A stretch of DNA of 64,000 nt from Spirochaetota bacterium (GTDB lineage: Bacteria; Spirochaetota; Spirochaetia; Treponematales; UBA12059): the NCBI GenBank assembly GCA_029547205.1, contig JAKPPT010000072.1, positions 1 through 64,000 on the forward strand, written 5' to 3'. The notes under the pieces are model-generated. The model had not been told where the DNA came from, did not search any database, and saw only the letters and a list, made by a program, of their open reading frames with translations. A program made the translations under genes and the position numbers. This document shows positions 8,401-18,107 of this stretch, piece by piece. Every line of letters starts with the position of its first letter. The first letter of the stretch is position 1.

Positions 8401-8916
8401 TTAATTGTCAAAATTTAAAGTGATGTTTGTGTATCGGGAAATTGCTTCAGCGTCATCGATAAGTTTTTTTCGTCTGTTAAAGTTCGTTGTATTGATAAGA
8501 ACCGGATTCATGGTTTTTAAGTTGAGAATAAGCCGTGTTTGTGAACCGAAAGGCATTTTTTCTGGAGGTGGTAGTGTTTCCTGATTCAATTTCCCTCGGG
8601 CAAAGTGATTGATACTCAAATTGTCTATTTCTGAAAAAGCAAATACACGTTTCTTTTTAAGAATAATGAGTCCAAAATAGTACACAATGGTGCCAGTAGT
8701 ATTGTCAAATAGCCATTTTTCCTCGTAGAGCATTGCCAGAAAACATACTGTGAGTATGATTATTCCAGAAACTGTTACCGGTTTATTTAAAAAAACAGCT
8801 AGTGCAATAAGCGCAACAATTAGGCTCATAATGATTCGATAAAGTAGTGATATCTGGTATATTAAAAGCGTCTTATTGCCTTTTTGTTTTGTGACCAGTG
8901 TTAGAGTTATTTCCAT
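8401..8916 (-). CDS. Small membrane protein of unknown function
   Basis: I do not recognise this 171-residue protein. Two hydrophobic segments lie at about residues 28-46 and 50-66, after which a mostly soluble, beta-rich C-terminal half begins (FDNTTGTIVYYFGLIILKKK). That arrangement resembles small bacterial membrane proteins with a PH-like domain, but the similarity is only structural impression. It is separated by 56 bases from the SpoIIE phosphatase gene upstream and may be transcribed with it. Confidence 0.6.
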   Translation of the reverse strand: MEITLTLVTKQKGNKTLLIYQISLLYRIIMSLIVALIALAVFLNKPVTVSGIIILTVCFLAMLYEEKWLFDNTTGTIVYYFGLIILKKKRVFAFSEIDNLSINHFARGKLNQETLPPPEKMPFGSQTRLILNLKTMNPVLINTTNFNRRKKLIDDAEAISRYTNITLNFDN

Positions 8917-8972
8917 AGTTTATTCAGCTCCCTGATTTTTTAAGGTTAAGCATAACGCAATGCTAAACCCTG

Positions 8973-10091
8973 TTATGGTTCTACTGTGGCAGCTATTGTA
9001 CTGTCAAGGCCATTGAAACGAACAACAAGCATCGCACGGTCATCATGTGCAGGAGCACCCATAGTAAAAGAATCGAGATCGCTCATAACAGCATCAATGA
9101 GTTCCTGTGGTTCTTTTAAATAGTTTCGCATCAGTGCTTCATGAAAACGATCATGACCATATTCTTCATCAAGATAGCTTTTTGCTTCTATGATACCATC
9201 GGTATAGAGAATGATACTGTCATCTGCTTCCAATTTAATTGTTTTTTTAGAGTATACTGGTTCGGGGAAAATGCCTAAAAACCGGCCATCGCTGTTAAGT
9301 TCTAATAAATCACCGTTGCGCAGTAAAATACCTGGATGATGCCCTGCATTGGTAAATTCAAGTATACCTGTTTCAAGATTGAGAATAGCGAGGAATGCTG
9401 TGACATACCGTTCGCCTTCTCCGATAATTTCATAGAGTTCATGATTGACATTTTTACAGGCTAAATCTGGAGAAACACCCCAAACAAGCTGCGATCGGAA
9501 TGCTACTTTAACCAGAGCAGTAATCAGGGCAGCAGGAACACCATGCCCCGATACATCGGCAATGAGAAAGCCATACGCATTGCGGCCAATTCGAATGACA
9601 TCGTAGAGATCGCCACCAATATCTGCCATTGCCTGATAAAAGCCACCAAAATTGAGTTCACTCCGTTTTGGGAAATCCTTTTCGGATGGTATGAATGTTT
9701 CCTGAACACGCCTCGCTACAATAAGTTCCCTGCGATATTCATCATTTCTGCGCTGGAGTTCTTCATAGGCACGTGCAAGTTCCTGTGTTTTAGGGTCATT
9801 TTTATCAGCAGTACTCGAAACAGGAGAAGTTTCTTGTTGCTCGTTTTCTATAAACGTATCAAGATCAATTTCAGTAAATTCATTAGTCTCCGGTTGTGGT
9901 TTTTTATCTGAAATTGCTTCTTGTGGTAGAGTAGAACTGCTTTCCTGTATTGTTTCAGTGTCAAAGGTGATTGCTGGTTCTGAATCTATTTGCTTTTCAG
10001 TTTCAAGAATAAATTCTTCTGGAATGTGTAAGGTACTTATTGTATTATCCTGTTTACGATATTTTTGCGCAACTAGAAAGAAGCTTTCCAT
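8973..10091 (-). CDS. SpoIIE/RsbU-type PP2C serine phosphatase
   Basis: The C-terminal 240 residues are a SpoIIE-type PP2C phosphatase. Metal-binding Asp residues appear in MADIGGDLYDV, IADVSGHGVP, LYTDGIIEA and HDDRAMLVV, in the right order. The N-terminal 100 residues are low-complexity and acidic, followed by a short coiled coil before ERRVQET-like linker sequence. Such enzymes dephosphorylate STAS anti-anti-sigma proteins in partner-switching pathways; no STAS gene is in view, but a HATPase anti-sigma-like protein lies at 22302. I chose ATG 10091: the TTG at 10127 coincides with the -35 box, and the predicted transcript starts at or next to this ATG. Confidence 0.88.
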   Translation of the reverse strand: MESFFLVAQKYRKQDNTISTLHIPEEFILETEKQIDSEPAITFDTETIQESSSTLPQEAISDKKPQPETNEFTEIDLDTFIENEQQETSPVSSTADKNDPKTQELARAYEELQRRNDEYRRELIVARRVQETFIPSEKDFPKRSELNFGGFYQAMADIGGDLYDVIRIGRNAYGFLIADVSGHGVPAALITALVKVAFRSQLVWGVSPDLACKNVNHELYEIIGEGERYVTAFLAILNLETGILEFTNAGHHPGILLRNGDLLELNSDGRFLGIFPEPVYSKKTIKLEADDSIILYTDGIIEAKSYLDEEYGHDRFHEALMRNYLKEPQELIDAVMSDLDSFTMGAPAHDDRAMLVVRFNGLDSTIAATVEP

Positions 10092-10098
10092 AATAAAA

Positions 10099-10127
10099 AT
10101 TATATGGTATTCAGAATAAATGGTCAA
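10099..10127 (-). promoter_or_regulatory. Leaderless-type promoter of the SpoIIE phosphatase gene
   Basis: On the minus strand TTGACC (10127-10122) and a perfect TATAAT (10104-10099) are 17 bases apart. Only seven bases separate the -10 box from the ATG at 10091, so transcription should start at or next to the A of the start codon. No Shine-Dalgarno is present. Confidence 0.65.
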
Positions 10128-10159
10128 ATAATTATGGTTTTATCCCGATACTACAGACT

Positions 10160-11146
10160 ATGAAGCCTGCTGTGTTGTATCGCAACAAAAAGATACTTTT
10201 ACTTATTATCGTACTGCTTTGCATTATATCACATCAGGCAGCACCTCTCTATAAAGTACTTATTCCTGCAGTTCTCAAGCAGGGCAGTGCATACTTTATT
10301 GAATGTGCTGGATTTCCTTCTGGTTGTTCGCTTCAATTTGAATTTAGTGATAAAACTAAGAGTCCAAAATTCCCACTCGTGAGATTTTACTCCTGGAAGG
10401 ATCGGTATTATGGTAAACAACAAAGGAATACCATAGCTGCATTCGTCTGTGGTATTCATCCATTGGCTGCTCTCGGTACAGCAAAAATTACAATTTTTGA
10501 TAAAGAAAATACAGTTATATATACTCAGCCGGTCACTATAACTGCGGAAAACTGGCAAAAAGAAGATGTTTACCTGAACAGTACCTTGACAGAACTTGTA
10601 ACAAAACCTGATCCTGAAAAAGAAGCACAGGCAAAACGGTACCAGGAAATTTTAGCAACAATTAATCCTTTTGGTATCTGGCTTACTAAGCCGCTTGAAT
10701 TTCCGGTATCAAAACCAAGAATAACATCGCAGTTTGGAATCCAGCGGCGTTACCTGTATGCAAATGGCAGTAAAAGCATCACATTTCATGCAGGTATCGA
10801 TTTTGGAAAAGAAAAAGATACAACGATTTATGCATCTGGCTCAGGCAGGGTAGTGCTTGCTGAGAAGAGAATTGTAACCGGAAACACCGTGATTATTGAG
10901 CACCTGCCTGGAGTATATTCAATTTATATGCATATGGATTCACTTGCTGTTGCACCACATGGTACTGTGAGGGCTGGTATGCCTATTGGTATTATGGGAA
11001 GCACAGGACTTGCAACCGGGACACATCTTCATTGGGAAGTTAGAATCTGTACCGTTCCTGTTAATCCATTATCTCTTATGCATATTGACTTTTTTTCTAA
11101 ATTGCATACAATCGTAGAAACGCAGGAAGGGGGTGATTTCGATTAA
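10160..11146 (+). CDS. M23 (LytM-type) peptidase family protein
   Basis: The protein is 328 residues with an N-terminal hydrophobic signal or anchor (about 10-27), so it works in the periplasm. The C-terminal M23 domain shows the zinc motif FHAGIDFG (His, Asp), then [20 protein letters not shown] and the HLHWEVR motif that completes the site. All expected zinc ligands seem present, so it is probably an active peptidoglycan endopeptidase and not a degenerate LytM activator. The region before it (about 30-170) is beta-rich. No Shine-Dalgarno precedes the ATG. The last 14 bases overlap rpsU, which carries its start signal inside this gene. Confidence 0.88.
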   Translation: MKPAVLYRNKKILLLIIVLLCIISHQAAPLYKVLIPAVLKQGSAYFIECAGFPSGCSLQFEFSDKTKSPKFPLVRFYSWKDRYYGKQQRNTIAAFVCGIHPLAALGTAKITIFDKENTVIYTQPVTITAENWQKEDVYLNSTLTELVTKPDPEKEAQAKRYQEILATINPFGIWLTKPLEFPVSKPRITSQFGIQRRYLYANGSKSITFHAGIDFGKEKDTTIYASGSGRVVLAEKRIVTGNTVIIEHLPGVYSIYMHMDSLAVAPHGTVRAGMPIGIMGSTGLATGTHLHWEVRICTVPVNPLSLMHIDFFSKLHTIVETQEGGDFD

Positions 11147-11345
11147 TCAGATTATAGTAGAAGATAATGAGCCGTTAGAGAAAGCAATTAAGCGTTTTAA
11201 ACGAATGGTTGAAAAAGAGGGAATTATTCGTGAATGGAAGAAGCGTGAGTATTTTGAAAAGCCCTCTGCAATTCGCAATCGGAAAAAGAAAACGATGGCT
11301 CGCAAGCTCATGAGAAAGAATCTTAAAACTAAAGATTCGCGATAG
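11133..11345 (+). CDS. rpsU: 30S ribosomal protein S21
   Basis: The 70-residue basic protein matches S21: [16 protein letters not shown], then the conserved [17 protein letters not shown] and a Lys/Arg-rich tail. S21 binds near the 3' end of 16S rRNA and aids initiation. The start is GTG at 11133, inside the M23 gene, with AGGAAGG almost touching it; no ATG exists in frame upstream of the conserved region. An ATT at 11142 would have a more normal spacing, so the true start deserves caution. A terminator follows. Confidence 0.93.
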   Translation: MISINQIIVEDNEPLEKAIKRFKRMVEKEGIIREWKKREYFEKPSAIRNRKKKTMARKLMRKNLKTKDSR

Positions 11346-11358
11346 TGTGAGAGTAGAG

Positions 11359-11390
11359 TAACCTGCTGGTATCAGCAGGTTATTTTGTTT
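11359..11390 (+). terminator. Terminator after rpsU
   Basis: TAACCTGCTG (11359-11368) pairs perfectly with CAGCAGGTTA (11373-11382) over a four-base loop, followed by TTTTGTTT. Confidence 0.85.
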
Positions 11391-11426
11391 ACCTGTTAGA
11401 ATAGAGTGATAGTACGGTTTGAATTA

Positions 11427-11455
11427 TTGACATTTTTTGCTATTTCTGGCATTCT
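11427..11455 (+). promoter_or_regulatory. Promoter of the tRNA cluster
   Basis: A perfect TTGACA (11427-11432), a 17-base spacer and CATTCT (11450-11455) are followed by a GC-rich discriminator, as is common for stable RNA promoters. tRNA-His begins 18 bases later. Confidence 0.6.
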
Positions 11456-11472
11456 GAGCTGGCGTTAAGCAT

Positions 11473-11545
11473 GGTGGATGTAGCTCAGCGGTAGAGTCCC
11501 AGAATGTGGATCTGGTCGTCGCGGGTTCGAACCCCGTCATCCACC
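11473..11545 (+). tRNA. tRNA-His (GTG)
   Basis: The cloverleaf is complete: acceptor GTGGATG/CATCCAC, D arm, anticodon stem CCAGA/TCTGG with loop ATGTGGA, and T arm with GGTTCGAACC. The extra G at -1, needed by HisRS, is encoded and faces C73. CCA is not encoded. Confidence 0.97.
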
Positions 11546-11557
11546 CTAATCTGGCAG

Positions 11558-11631
11558 GCGTTCGTAGCTCAGCTGGATAGAGCGACGGACTTCGAATCCG
11601 TAGGTCGCAGGTTCGACTCCTGCCGGACGCA
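11558..11631 (+). tRNA. tRNA-Arg (TCG)
   Basis: Acceptor GCGTTCG pairs with CGGACGC (one G-T pair). The anticodon loop CTTCGAA gives TCG, reading CGA and related Arg codons. The T arm is GGTTCGACTCC. CCA is not encoded. Confidence 0.97.
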
Positions 11632-11646
11632 TATGTATTAAAACCC

Positions 11647-11719
11647 GGGCCGTTAGCTCAGCTGGCAGAGCAGCAGACTCTTAATCTGCGGGTCGCAGGT
11701 TCGATGCCTGCACGGCTCA
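11647..11719 (+). tRNA. tRNA-Lys (CTT)
   Basis: Acceptor GGGCCGT pairs with ACGGCTC (one G-T pair). Anticodon stem GCAGA/TCTGC encloses CTCTTAA, giving CTT for AAG codons. CCA is not encoded. A short direct duplication, AAAAAGTACT twice, follows. Confidence 0.97.
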
Positions 11720-11738
11720 AAAAGTACTCAAAAAGTAC

Positions 11739-11767
11739 TTGACAATTTTTAGTTGATTTAGTAAGGT
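11739..11767 (+). promoter_or_regulatory. Possible internal promoter before tRNA-Leu
   Basis: Perfect TTGACA at 11739-11744 and TAAGGT at 11762-11767 with a 17-base spacer, 20 bases before tRNA-Leu. The -10 box is weak, so this may only supplement read-through. Confidence 0.4.
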
Positions 11768-11787
11768 CGAAGCACCTGAAGTTCCGG

Positions 11788-11867
11788 GCGAGAGTGGTGG
11801 AACTGGCAGACACGCCAGACTTAGGATCTGGTGCTTCGGCATGAGGGTTCAACTCCCTCCTCTCGCA
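11788..11867 (+). tRNA. tRNA-Leu (TAG)
   Basis: Acceptor GCGAGAG/CTCTCGC, anticodon stem CCAGA/TCTGG with loop CTTAGGA (anticodon TAG), and a long variable arm TGCTTCGGCA typical of class II tRNAs. CCA is not encoded. Confidence 0.97.
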
Positions 11868-11895
11868 GGTAATACCGCGGGAGGTATCGTTCCAA

Positions 11896-11967
11896 GCGGG
11901 AATAGCTCAGTGGTAGAGCGCCACCTTGCCAAGGTGGATGTCGCGGGTCCGACTCCCGTTTCCCGCT
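11896..11967 (+). tRNA. tRNA-Gly (GCC)
   Basis: Acceptor GCGGGAA/TTCCCGC, anticodon stem CCACC/GGTGG with loop TTGCCAA (anticodon GCC), and a T arm of GGGTCCGACTCCC. CCA is not encoded. Confidence 0.97.
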
Positions 11968-11970
11968 CGT

Positions 11971-12004
11971 AAGGCGATCTGGAAATCCGGATCGCCTTTT
12001 TTTT
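11971..12004 (+). terminator. Terminator of the tRNA cluster
   Basis: AAGGCGATC and GATCGCCTT form a nine-pair stem with an inner GG/CC extension, followed by eight T. Confidence 0.92.
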
Positions 12005-12073
12005 ACTTAAAATTGCGTGCAAATTGTATGCAGCCATACTGGATATTTTTTATTATCAATTGAGGAGTTTTAC

Positions 12074-13429
12074 ATGATTACTGCGAAACATACAGAAAAA
12101 CTTGAAAAATCTGCTATGCGGCTTACCGTAACAGTAGAAAAAGATTTTGTTCAGAAAAAATACAATGAAGTGCTCAATGAGTATTGCAAAAAAGCACGCA
12201 TTGATGGTTTTAGAGTAGGAAAAGTGCCACCAAAGGTTTTCGAAAATAAATATGGTAACGAGATTAAGATGGATGCATTTCAAAAAATAATTGAAGCTGC
12301 AATGGATGAAGCATGGAAAGATGAATCTATTGCAAAACCACTCCCGTATGCCCATCCCGATCTCGATGAAGACCCCGATTTTAGCTTAGATAAAGATTTT
12401 ACTTTTAAAATTAAGTATGATGTATATCCGGAATTTGCCCTTCCTAACACCTCAAATATCACTATTGAAGTTCCTCAATGCTCTATCAGTAAAGAGGATG
12501 AGCAGGAAGAAATAGAAGAACTGCGCCAGCGAAATGCAGTAATTCAGGATGTTAAGGATGATGCAAAAGCTTCAAAAGGCATGTTAGCAACCGTGAATTA
12601 TAGTGAGCTGGATGAATCCGGCAATGTCGTTCCTGGTACTTCATCGCAAGATTTTGTATTTGAAATTGGTTCAGGTCAGAATATTTACAAGTTTGATGAA
12701 GAAATCATCGGGATGAAAAAAGGTGAAGAAAAAGTCATTACAAAAACATATCCAGCTGATTTTGAATATCCAGAACTGGCAGGAAAAAGCAAAACAATCA
12801 AAGTCGCTTTGACAAGGCTTCGTGAAAAGATACTTCCAGATCTTGATGATGAATTTGCACAGGATGTTTCAGAAAAATATAAAACACTTGCTGACCTTAA
12901 AAATGATATAAACACAAAGCTTGCTCGTGAACTTGATGATCTTGTAAAAGCAAAAAAAGAGCAGGCACTTCTCGATGAGCTTATCGCACGTACCACTATT
13001 GAAGTTCCTGAAACAATGATCCAATCGAGTCTTTCTATGCGTCTTGAGCAGATGGCATACCGATTTGGTTTGAACAGCTTTGATCAGCTTAAGTCGCTGT
13101 TTGCAAGTATGGGTAAGGATATTAAAGATCTATTCAATGAATGGCGGCCCGATGTTGAGAAAAACTTGAAAAAAGATTTGCTTATCCAGAAATTTCTTGA
13201 AGAGAAAAAGTATGAAATCTCCGATGAAGACCTCAATGCAGAATATGCAAAAATAGCAGAAGAGACTTCACGGACAGTAGATGAAGTAAAGAAACAGTAC
13301 GAAAAGCCTGAATACCAGGAGTATCTTAAAGAGCATCTTTTGCAAGAAAGGCTATTTAATGAACTGCTTGCTCAAGTAACCGTAAAAAAAGGTGCAAAGA
13401 CAACGTTTAAAGAATTACGAAAACAGTAA
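12074..13429 (+). CDS. tig: Trigger factor (ribosome-associated chaperone/prolyl isomerase)
   Basis: Trigger factor binds at the ribosomal exit tunnel and shields nascent chains. The 451-residue protein has the ribosome-docking signature GFRVGKVP (about 43-50), a central FKBP-like PPIase domain (about 165-255; ATVNYSELDESGNVV, then FEIGSGQNIYKFDEEIIGM), and a long helical C-terminal chaperone domain. The start at 12074 follows GAGGAG by ten bases; the longer frame from 12017 runs back toward the tRNA terminator and is not credible. It leads tig-clpP-clpX-lon, the same order as in many bacteria. Confidence 0.96.
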   Translation: MITAKHTEKLEKSAMRLTVTVEKDFVQKKYNEVLNEYCKKARIDGFRVGKVPPKVFENKYGNEIKMDAFQKIIEAAMDEAWKDESIAKPLPYAHPDLDEDPDFSLDKDFTFKIKYDVYPEFALPNTSNITIEVPQCSISKEDEQEEIEELRQRNAVIQDVKDDAKASKGMLATVNYSELDESGNVVPGTSSQDFVFEIGSGQNIYKFDEEIIGMKKGEEKVITKTYPADFEYPELAGKSKTIKVALTRLREKILPDLDDEFAQDVSEKYKTLADLKNDINTKLARELDDLVKAKKEQALLDELIARTTIEVPETMIQSSLSMRLEQMAYRFGLNSFDQLKSLFASMGKDIKDLFNEWRPDVEKNLKKDLLIQKFLEEKKYEISDEDLNAEYAKIAEETSRTVDEVKKQYEKPEYQEYLKEHLLQERLFNELLAQVTVKKGAKTTFKELRKQ

Positions 13430-13514
13430 GCAGTATATACGTGCTTGCCAATACAATAGTGCATCGTATTGATTGTTGCATAAAATAGCAGTATCTTTCC
13501 AGCGGGAGTTAAAT

Positions 13515-14132
13515 ATGGATGAAAAAATGATTGTAACAATACCGCATATTTTTGAGCAAAATGGTGTAACAGAAAGGGCTTACGATATCTATTCCCGCCT
13601 GCTCAAGGATAGAATTGTCTTTGTAGATGGTGAGATTGATGATGTGAGCGCTGACCTTGTTATAGCTCAGCTCTTATTTCTTGAATCACAGGATCCTGAT
13701 AAAGATATTGATATCTATATCAATTCTCCCGGCGGACTTGTTACAGCAGGATTGGCAATTTACGATACCATGCAGTATATCAAACCTGATATAAAAACAA
13801 TTTGTGTAGGACAGGCAGCTAGCATGGGAGCATTGCTTTTGGCTGGAGGTACTCAAGGCAAACGGTATGCACTTCCAAGTTCACGCATACTCATCCATCA
13901 ACCATGGGGTGGCGTACAGGGACAGGCTTCTGATATAAGCATTCAGGCTAAAGAAATTATAAGACTTAAAAAACTAACCATTGACTATTTTGCATACCAT
14001 ACCGGAAAATCTGTAGATGTTATTGCACAGGATATGGAGCGCGATTTCTTTCTCTCTGCCCAGGAAGCAAAGGAGTATGGTATAATCGATACAATTCTGG
14101 AGCGAAAAACTAATGGCAAAAACACGAACTGA
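13515..14132 (+). CDS. clpP: ATP-dependent Clp protease proteolytic subunit ClpP
   Basis: ClpP forms the tetradecameric protease chamber fed by ClpX or ClpA. The catalytic Ser lies in [11 protein letters not shown], the His in [10 protein letters not shown], and the Asp about 50 residues later. [10 protein letters not shown] is also diagnostic. Length (205 residues) is normal. I chose ATG 13515 ([11 protein letters not shown]) because GCGGGAGT lies just upstream and family members start here. The 3' end overlaps clpX by 20 bases, so the two are likely co-translated. Confidence 0.96.
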   Translation: MDEKMIVTIPHIFEQNGVTERAYDIYSRLLKDRIVFVDGEIDDVSADLVIAQLLFLESQDPDKDIDIYINSPGGLVTAGLAIYDTMQYIKPDIKTICVGQAASMGALLLAGGTQGKRYALPSSRILIHQPWGGVQGQASDISIQAKEIIRLKKLTIDYFAYHTGKSVDVIAQDMERDFFLSAQEAKEYGIIDTILERKTNGKNTN

Positions 14133-15351
14133 TTACCGAATCTGCTCTTTTTGCGGAAAAAGTGCACAAAATGCTCAGAAAATTGTAGCAGGTCCTGGTG
14201 TATTTATCTGCGATGAATGTATTGAAGCCTGTTATAGCATCATTCATGAACCAACGCGCCGGGATGACAAATCTACTATTTCATCAGTACCAAAACCAGG
14301 AGAAATAAAAGAGTTCCTTGACTCGTACGTTATTGGTCAGGAATATGCAAAAAAAGTTTTATCGGTAGCAGTATATAATCATTATAAACGTATTTTGTAT
14401 AAAAAACAGTTAAATCAAGATGTAGAGCTGGAAAAATCCAATGTGTTATTGATTGGGCCAACTGGTTCTGGTAAAACATTGCTTGCCCGTTCGCTTGCAA
14501 AAAAACTTAATGTGCCGTTTGCAATAGCCGATGCAACAACGCTTACAGAAGCTGGTTATGTTGGAGAAGATGTAGAAAACATATTGCTCAAGCTAATTCA
14601 GAATGCAGGCGGCGATATAAGTGCTGCTGAAAAAGGTATTGTGTATATTGATGAAATCGATAAGATTGCCCGAAAGACACAAAATGTTTCCATTACGCGC
14701 GACGTTTCCGGAGAAGGTGTTCAGCAGGCATTGCTTAAAATAATTGAAGGCACCATTGCTAATGTCCCGCCGCAGGGAGGAAGAAAGCATCCCCAGCAGG
14801 AATATATAAAAATCGATACGACGAATATCCTGTTTATATGTGGAGGTGCATTTGTAGGCCTTGAAAAACATATAGAACAGCGCATTGCTAAAACAGCTAT
14901 GGGATTTGGCGCTGATGTACGTGGTGCAAAGAAAAAATCTGCACATGAATTGTTTTTACATATCCATCCTGATGATTTAATTTCATATGGCATGATACCC
15001 GAGTTTATCGGACGGTTGCCCATTACCGTAGCGCTCGATGAACTTACCAAGGTAGATCTCAAGCGAATTATTTCAGAGCCTAAAAATGCAATTCTCAAGC
15101 AATACCAGGAAAGCTTTAAGCTCGATAATGCAGACCTTGAATTTACTGATGATGCTATTGATGCAATAGTTCAGAAAGCGATTGACCAGAAAACGGGAGC
15201 ACGTGGCTTGAGAGCAATTGTAGAAAAAATTCTCATCGATGTTATGTTTGAAATACCGCATTCTGAAGAAAAAAAACGCATCATTGTTAATGCTGATACG
15301 GTGATGGAAAATAAAGCTCCTTTAGTCGAAACGGTCAAAAAGAGCGCATGA
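14113..15351 (+). CDS. clpX: Clp protease ATP-binding subunit ClpX
   Basis: ClpX is the AAA+ unfoldase partner of ClpP. The 412-residue protein has an N-terminal C4 zinc finger (CSFCGKS and CDECIE), Walker A GPTGSGKT, Walker [12 protein letters not shown], and sensor-2 GARGLRAI. The tripeptide IGF-type loop that contacts ClpP is seen as MGFGA. Length is normal. It overlaps clpP upstream by 20 bases and lon downstream by 4 bases, so protease subunits are translated in a coupled run. Confidence 0.97.
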   Translation: MAKTRTDYRICSFCGKSAQNAQKIVAGPGVFICDECIEACYSIIHEPTRRDDKSTISSVPKPGEIKEFLDSYVIGQEYAKKVLSVAVYNHYKRILYKKQLNQDVELEKSNVLLIGPTGSGKTLLARSLAKKLNVPFAIADATTLTEAGYVGEDVENILLKLIQNAGGDISAAEKGIVYIDEIDKIARKTQNVSITRDVSGEGVQQALLKIIEGTIANVPPQGGRKHPQQEYIKIDTTNILFICGGAFVGLEKHIEQRIAKTAMGFGADVRGAKKKSAHELFLHIHPDDLISYGMIPEFIGRLPITVALDELTKVDLKRIISEPKNAILKQYQESFKLDNADLEFTDDAIDAIVQKAIDQKTGARGLRAIVEKILIDVMFEIPHSEEKKRIIVNADTVMENKAPLVETVKKSA

Positions 15352-17762
15352 GTTTTTTACGAGAACTCTTTAAGAAAAAAAATAATACGCTTGTATTTCC
15401 TCTACTATATACACCGGATTCAGTATTGTTTCCCGATACAATACTGTCGCTTTCAGTTTCTTCAAAATACTGTATTAATGCCTTACAGGAAGCACTGCAT
15501 CGTGACAGGCTTATCGTTGTTGTGCTTCTAAAAAAAATACCTGAACAGGGAGATACTGAACTCGAGTTTCATGAAGTTGGCACGTTGGCAACAGTGTTGC
15601 AGGTAAGCCCTGGAATCGATGGTAGTCAGCGGTTGCTGCTTGAAGGTAAAGAACGGGTAAAAATACTAAAAACAAGAATCAACAATGATTTTTATGAAAC
15701 TGTATTGGATGGACTTTCGGGTACTACTCATGCAATCATTGCAGAAAACAAAGAGCTATCTGCGTTAGTAAAAATAGCTAAGCAGGAGTTCCGACACTAT
15801 GCAGAACAGTTAAAAAAAATTCCCTTTGAAACACTCAATGCGGTTGAAAAAGCCGATAGTGCAGAGGAAATATGTAATATTATTGGTCATTTTTTACCCA
15901 TTACGCATGAACGTAAACAGGAAATCCTCGCTCTTGATGATGATTACAAAAGAATTGAGTTTGTAATTAAGATATTATCACAGGAAAACGAACTTAACGA
16001 AATACAACAAAAAATTGAACAAAAAGTTAAAATGAGAATTTCAAAAGCTCAAAAAGATTATTATCTGCAAGAAAAACTTCGTGAAATAAAAAAAGAGCTC
16101 GGAAAAGAAAATGATGCTCAAAACGAATATGAAGAGCTTGAGCAGCAGATACTGCAAAAGCAGCCTCCGCAGGAAATTGTAGCCCGGATTAAAAAAGAGA
16201 TACGGAGACTATCACGATTGCCTCCGCTTTCTCCGGAGGCTGTAGTGTTGCGGACGTACATTGAAGTATTTGGAGAGCTACCCTGGACAATTAAAAGCAA
16301 TGATGTTCCATCTATCGAAGAAGCCAAAAAAATATTGGATAATGACCACTATGGTATGCAAAAGGTTAAGGAACGTATACTCGAATTTATAGCAGTACAA
16401 CAGCTTAGCCAGTCATGCCGTGGACCAATTTTGTGTTTTATAGGTCCGCCAGGAACAGGGAAAACAAGTCTCGGAAAATCAATAGCACGAGCTCTTGGCA
16501 GAGAATTTGTTCGCATCAGCCTTGGTGGTCTGAGAGATGAAGCCGAAATACGCGGTCACCGCAGAACATATGTTGGAGCACTTCCTGGAAAAATTATTCA
16601 AGGTATGCGCCATACTGTATCGATCGACCCTGTATTTTTACTTGATGAGATTGATAAAATGTCCAGCGATTTTCGCGGTGATCCTGCTAGCGCGCTCCTT
16701 GAAGTATTGGATCCTGAACAGAATCATGCATTTACCGATCATTACCTGGAAGCTCCGTATGATCTATCACATGTCGTATTTATAACTACTGCAAACAGTT
16801 TACACGGAATACCGTATCCTCTCTTAGATCGTATGGAAATAATAGAAATTCCAAGCTATACCGATTATGAAAAATGTATTATAGCAGAAAATTTCATAAT
16901 TCCAAAACAACTTGCGGAGAATGGTCTTGCTTCTCTTGAATTGACATGGAGTAAACAGGCAATTAAAAAAATAATCCATGATTATACAATGGAGGCAGGT
17001 GTGCGTTCACTGGAACGTGAAATTGCCCATGTTATCCGCAAACTTGCACTCGATTTAGTTGAAAAACATAAGGCAATTACAGAAATTAAAAAGACAATAA
17101 CAGAAAAAGATATAGAAAAGTATTTAGGAAGAAAAAAGTACGATCCTGATCTGGTTTTTTCAGATACAATACCAGGCCTGGTGTATGGCCTTGCATGGAC
17201 TGAATTAGGCGGTTCAATACTACCTGTAGAGGTAACGAGCTTCCCTGGAGAAACTGAACTTATATTAACCGGAAATCTTGGGGACGTTATGAAAGAAAGT
17301 GCAAGAACCGCACTTACCTATATTCGGGCTCATCAAGAAGTACTATCCATTCCAAAATCTGTTTTTGAACACAAAACAATTCATATTCATGTACCTGAAG
17401 GTGCAATACCAAAAGATGGACCTTCGGCCGGAATAACTCTTGCTGTTGCCATGCTTTCGGCATTTCTCGGTACTCCAGTAGAACAGGGCTGGGCAATGAC
17501 TGGAGAAATTACCTTAACAGGAAGAATACTGCCAGTAGGCGGAATTAAGGAAAAATTACTTGCTGCTCATCGAAATAAGTGCACAAAAATACTGTTGCCG
17601 GAAAAAAATCATAAAGACCTGGAAGATATTCCAAAAGAAGTTCTTAGTGAATTAACTATTAAAGAAATCAACTCTGTACTCGATGCTTTTACGCTTTTAT
17701 TCCCATCGATAAAAGTATCCGAAAAAAATAAAAAAGCAAAAAGCATAAAAAAGAAAGCATAG
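15348..17762 (+). CDS. lon: ATP-dependent protease Lon
   Basis: Lon is a soluble homo-oligomeric protease for damaged and regulatory proteins. Within 804 residues are the N-terminal LAN domain, a coiled linker (about 195-265, [18 protein letters not shown]), an AAA+ module with Walker [10 protein letters not shown] and Walker [10 protein letters not shown], and a C-terminal peptidase domain. There, the catalytic Ser is in [12 protein letters not shown] and the Lys in [12 protein letters not shown]. All catalytic parts are present. The tail is Lys-rich. The ATG overlaps the clpX stop by four bases. Confidence 0.97.
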   Translation: MSFLRELFKKKNNTLVFPLLYTPDSVLFPDTILSLSVSSKYCINALQEALHRDRLIVVVLLKKIPEQGDTELEFHEVGTLATVLQVSPGIDGSQRLLLEGKERVKILKTRINNDFYETVLDGLSGTTHAIIAENKELSALVKIAKQEFRHYAEQLKKIPFETLNAVEKADSAEEICNIIGHFLPITHERKQEILALDDDYKRIEFVIKILSQENELNEIQQKIEQKVKMRISKAQKDYYLQEKLREIKKELGKENDAQNEYEELEQQILQKQPPQEIVARIKKEIRRLSRLPPLSPEAVVLRTYIEVFGELPWTIKSNDVPSIEEAKKILDNDHYGMQKVKERILEFIAVQQLSQSCRGPILCFIGPPGTGKTSLGKSIARALGREFVRISLGGLRDEAEIRGHRRTYVGALPGKIIQGMRHTVSIDPVFLLDEIDKMSSDFRGDPASALLEVLDPEQNHAFTDHYLEAPYDLSHVVFITTANSLHGIPYPLLDRMEIIEIPSYTDYEKCIIAENFIIPKQLAENGLASLELTWSKQAIKKIIHDYTMEAGVRSLEREIAHVIRKLALDLVEKHKAITEIKKTITEKDIEKYLGRKKYDPDLVFSDTIPGLVYGLAWTELGGSILPVEVTSFPGETELILTGNLGDVMKESARTALTYIRAHQEVLSIPKSVFEHKTIHIHVPEGAIPKDGPSAGITLAVAMLSAFLGTPVEQGWAMTGEITLTGRILPVGGIKEKLLAAHRNKCTKILLPEKNHKDLEDIPKEVLSELTIKEINSVLDAFTLLFPSIKVSEKNKKAKSIKKKA

Positions 17763-17771
17763 TAAACATGT

Positions 17772-18107
17772 ATGAATACTGAGCAGGTATATACAAATAA
17801 ATTTTTAACAGTCATGCATGCTGCGAGGGTAATTATACGCTGGTACATTTTATTTTCTGCTCAAACTGCCCTCGTATTTATCATTGCAAAGTTAAGCCAA
17901 TCAATAATGGAGATAGTTATTATCAATTCTGGAATAGCAGCTGCAACAGGTTTTGTATTTACAGGAATTTCCGGAACCACAGCGTTTATAATTGAAAAAA
18001 GAAAACTATCGGCATTTATTGCGAGTATTTTTGAAAGTATAGTATATCTCCTGATATTTTTCTTAAGTTTTTTCATACTAAAACTACTCAAGGGGTTTAG
18101 CTTATAA
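17772..18107 (+). CDS. Small membrane protein, three predicted helices
   Basis: I do not recognise this 111-residue protein. Hydrophobic segments lie at about 20-40, 46-70 and 84-106, with a basic loop EKRKL between the second and third. It follows lon by nine bases, and its TAA overlaps the ATG of aroH (TAATG), so it is translated as part of the same run. No Shine-Dalgarno is obvious. Confidence 0.7.
   Translation: MNTEQVYTNKFLTVMHAARVIIRWYILFSAQTALVFIIAKLSQSIMEIVIINSGIAAATGFVFTGISGTTAFIIEKRKLSAFIASIFESIVYLLIFFLSFFILKLLKGFSL

Noticed and set aside
11718-11738. Duplicated AAAAAGTACT as an attachment site next to tRNA-Lys
   Set aside because: The copies are adjacent, short, and no integrase or displaced tRNA fragment is present; probably simple slippage.
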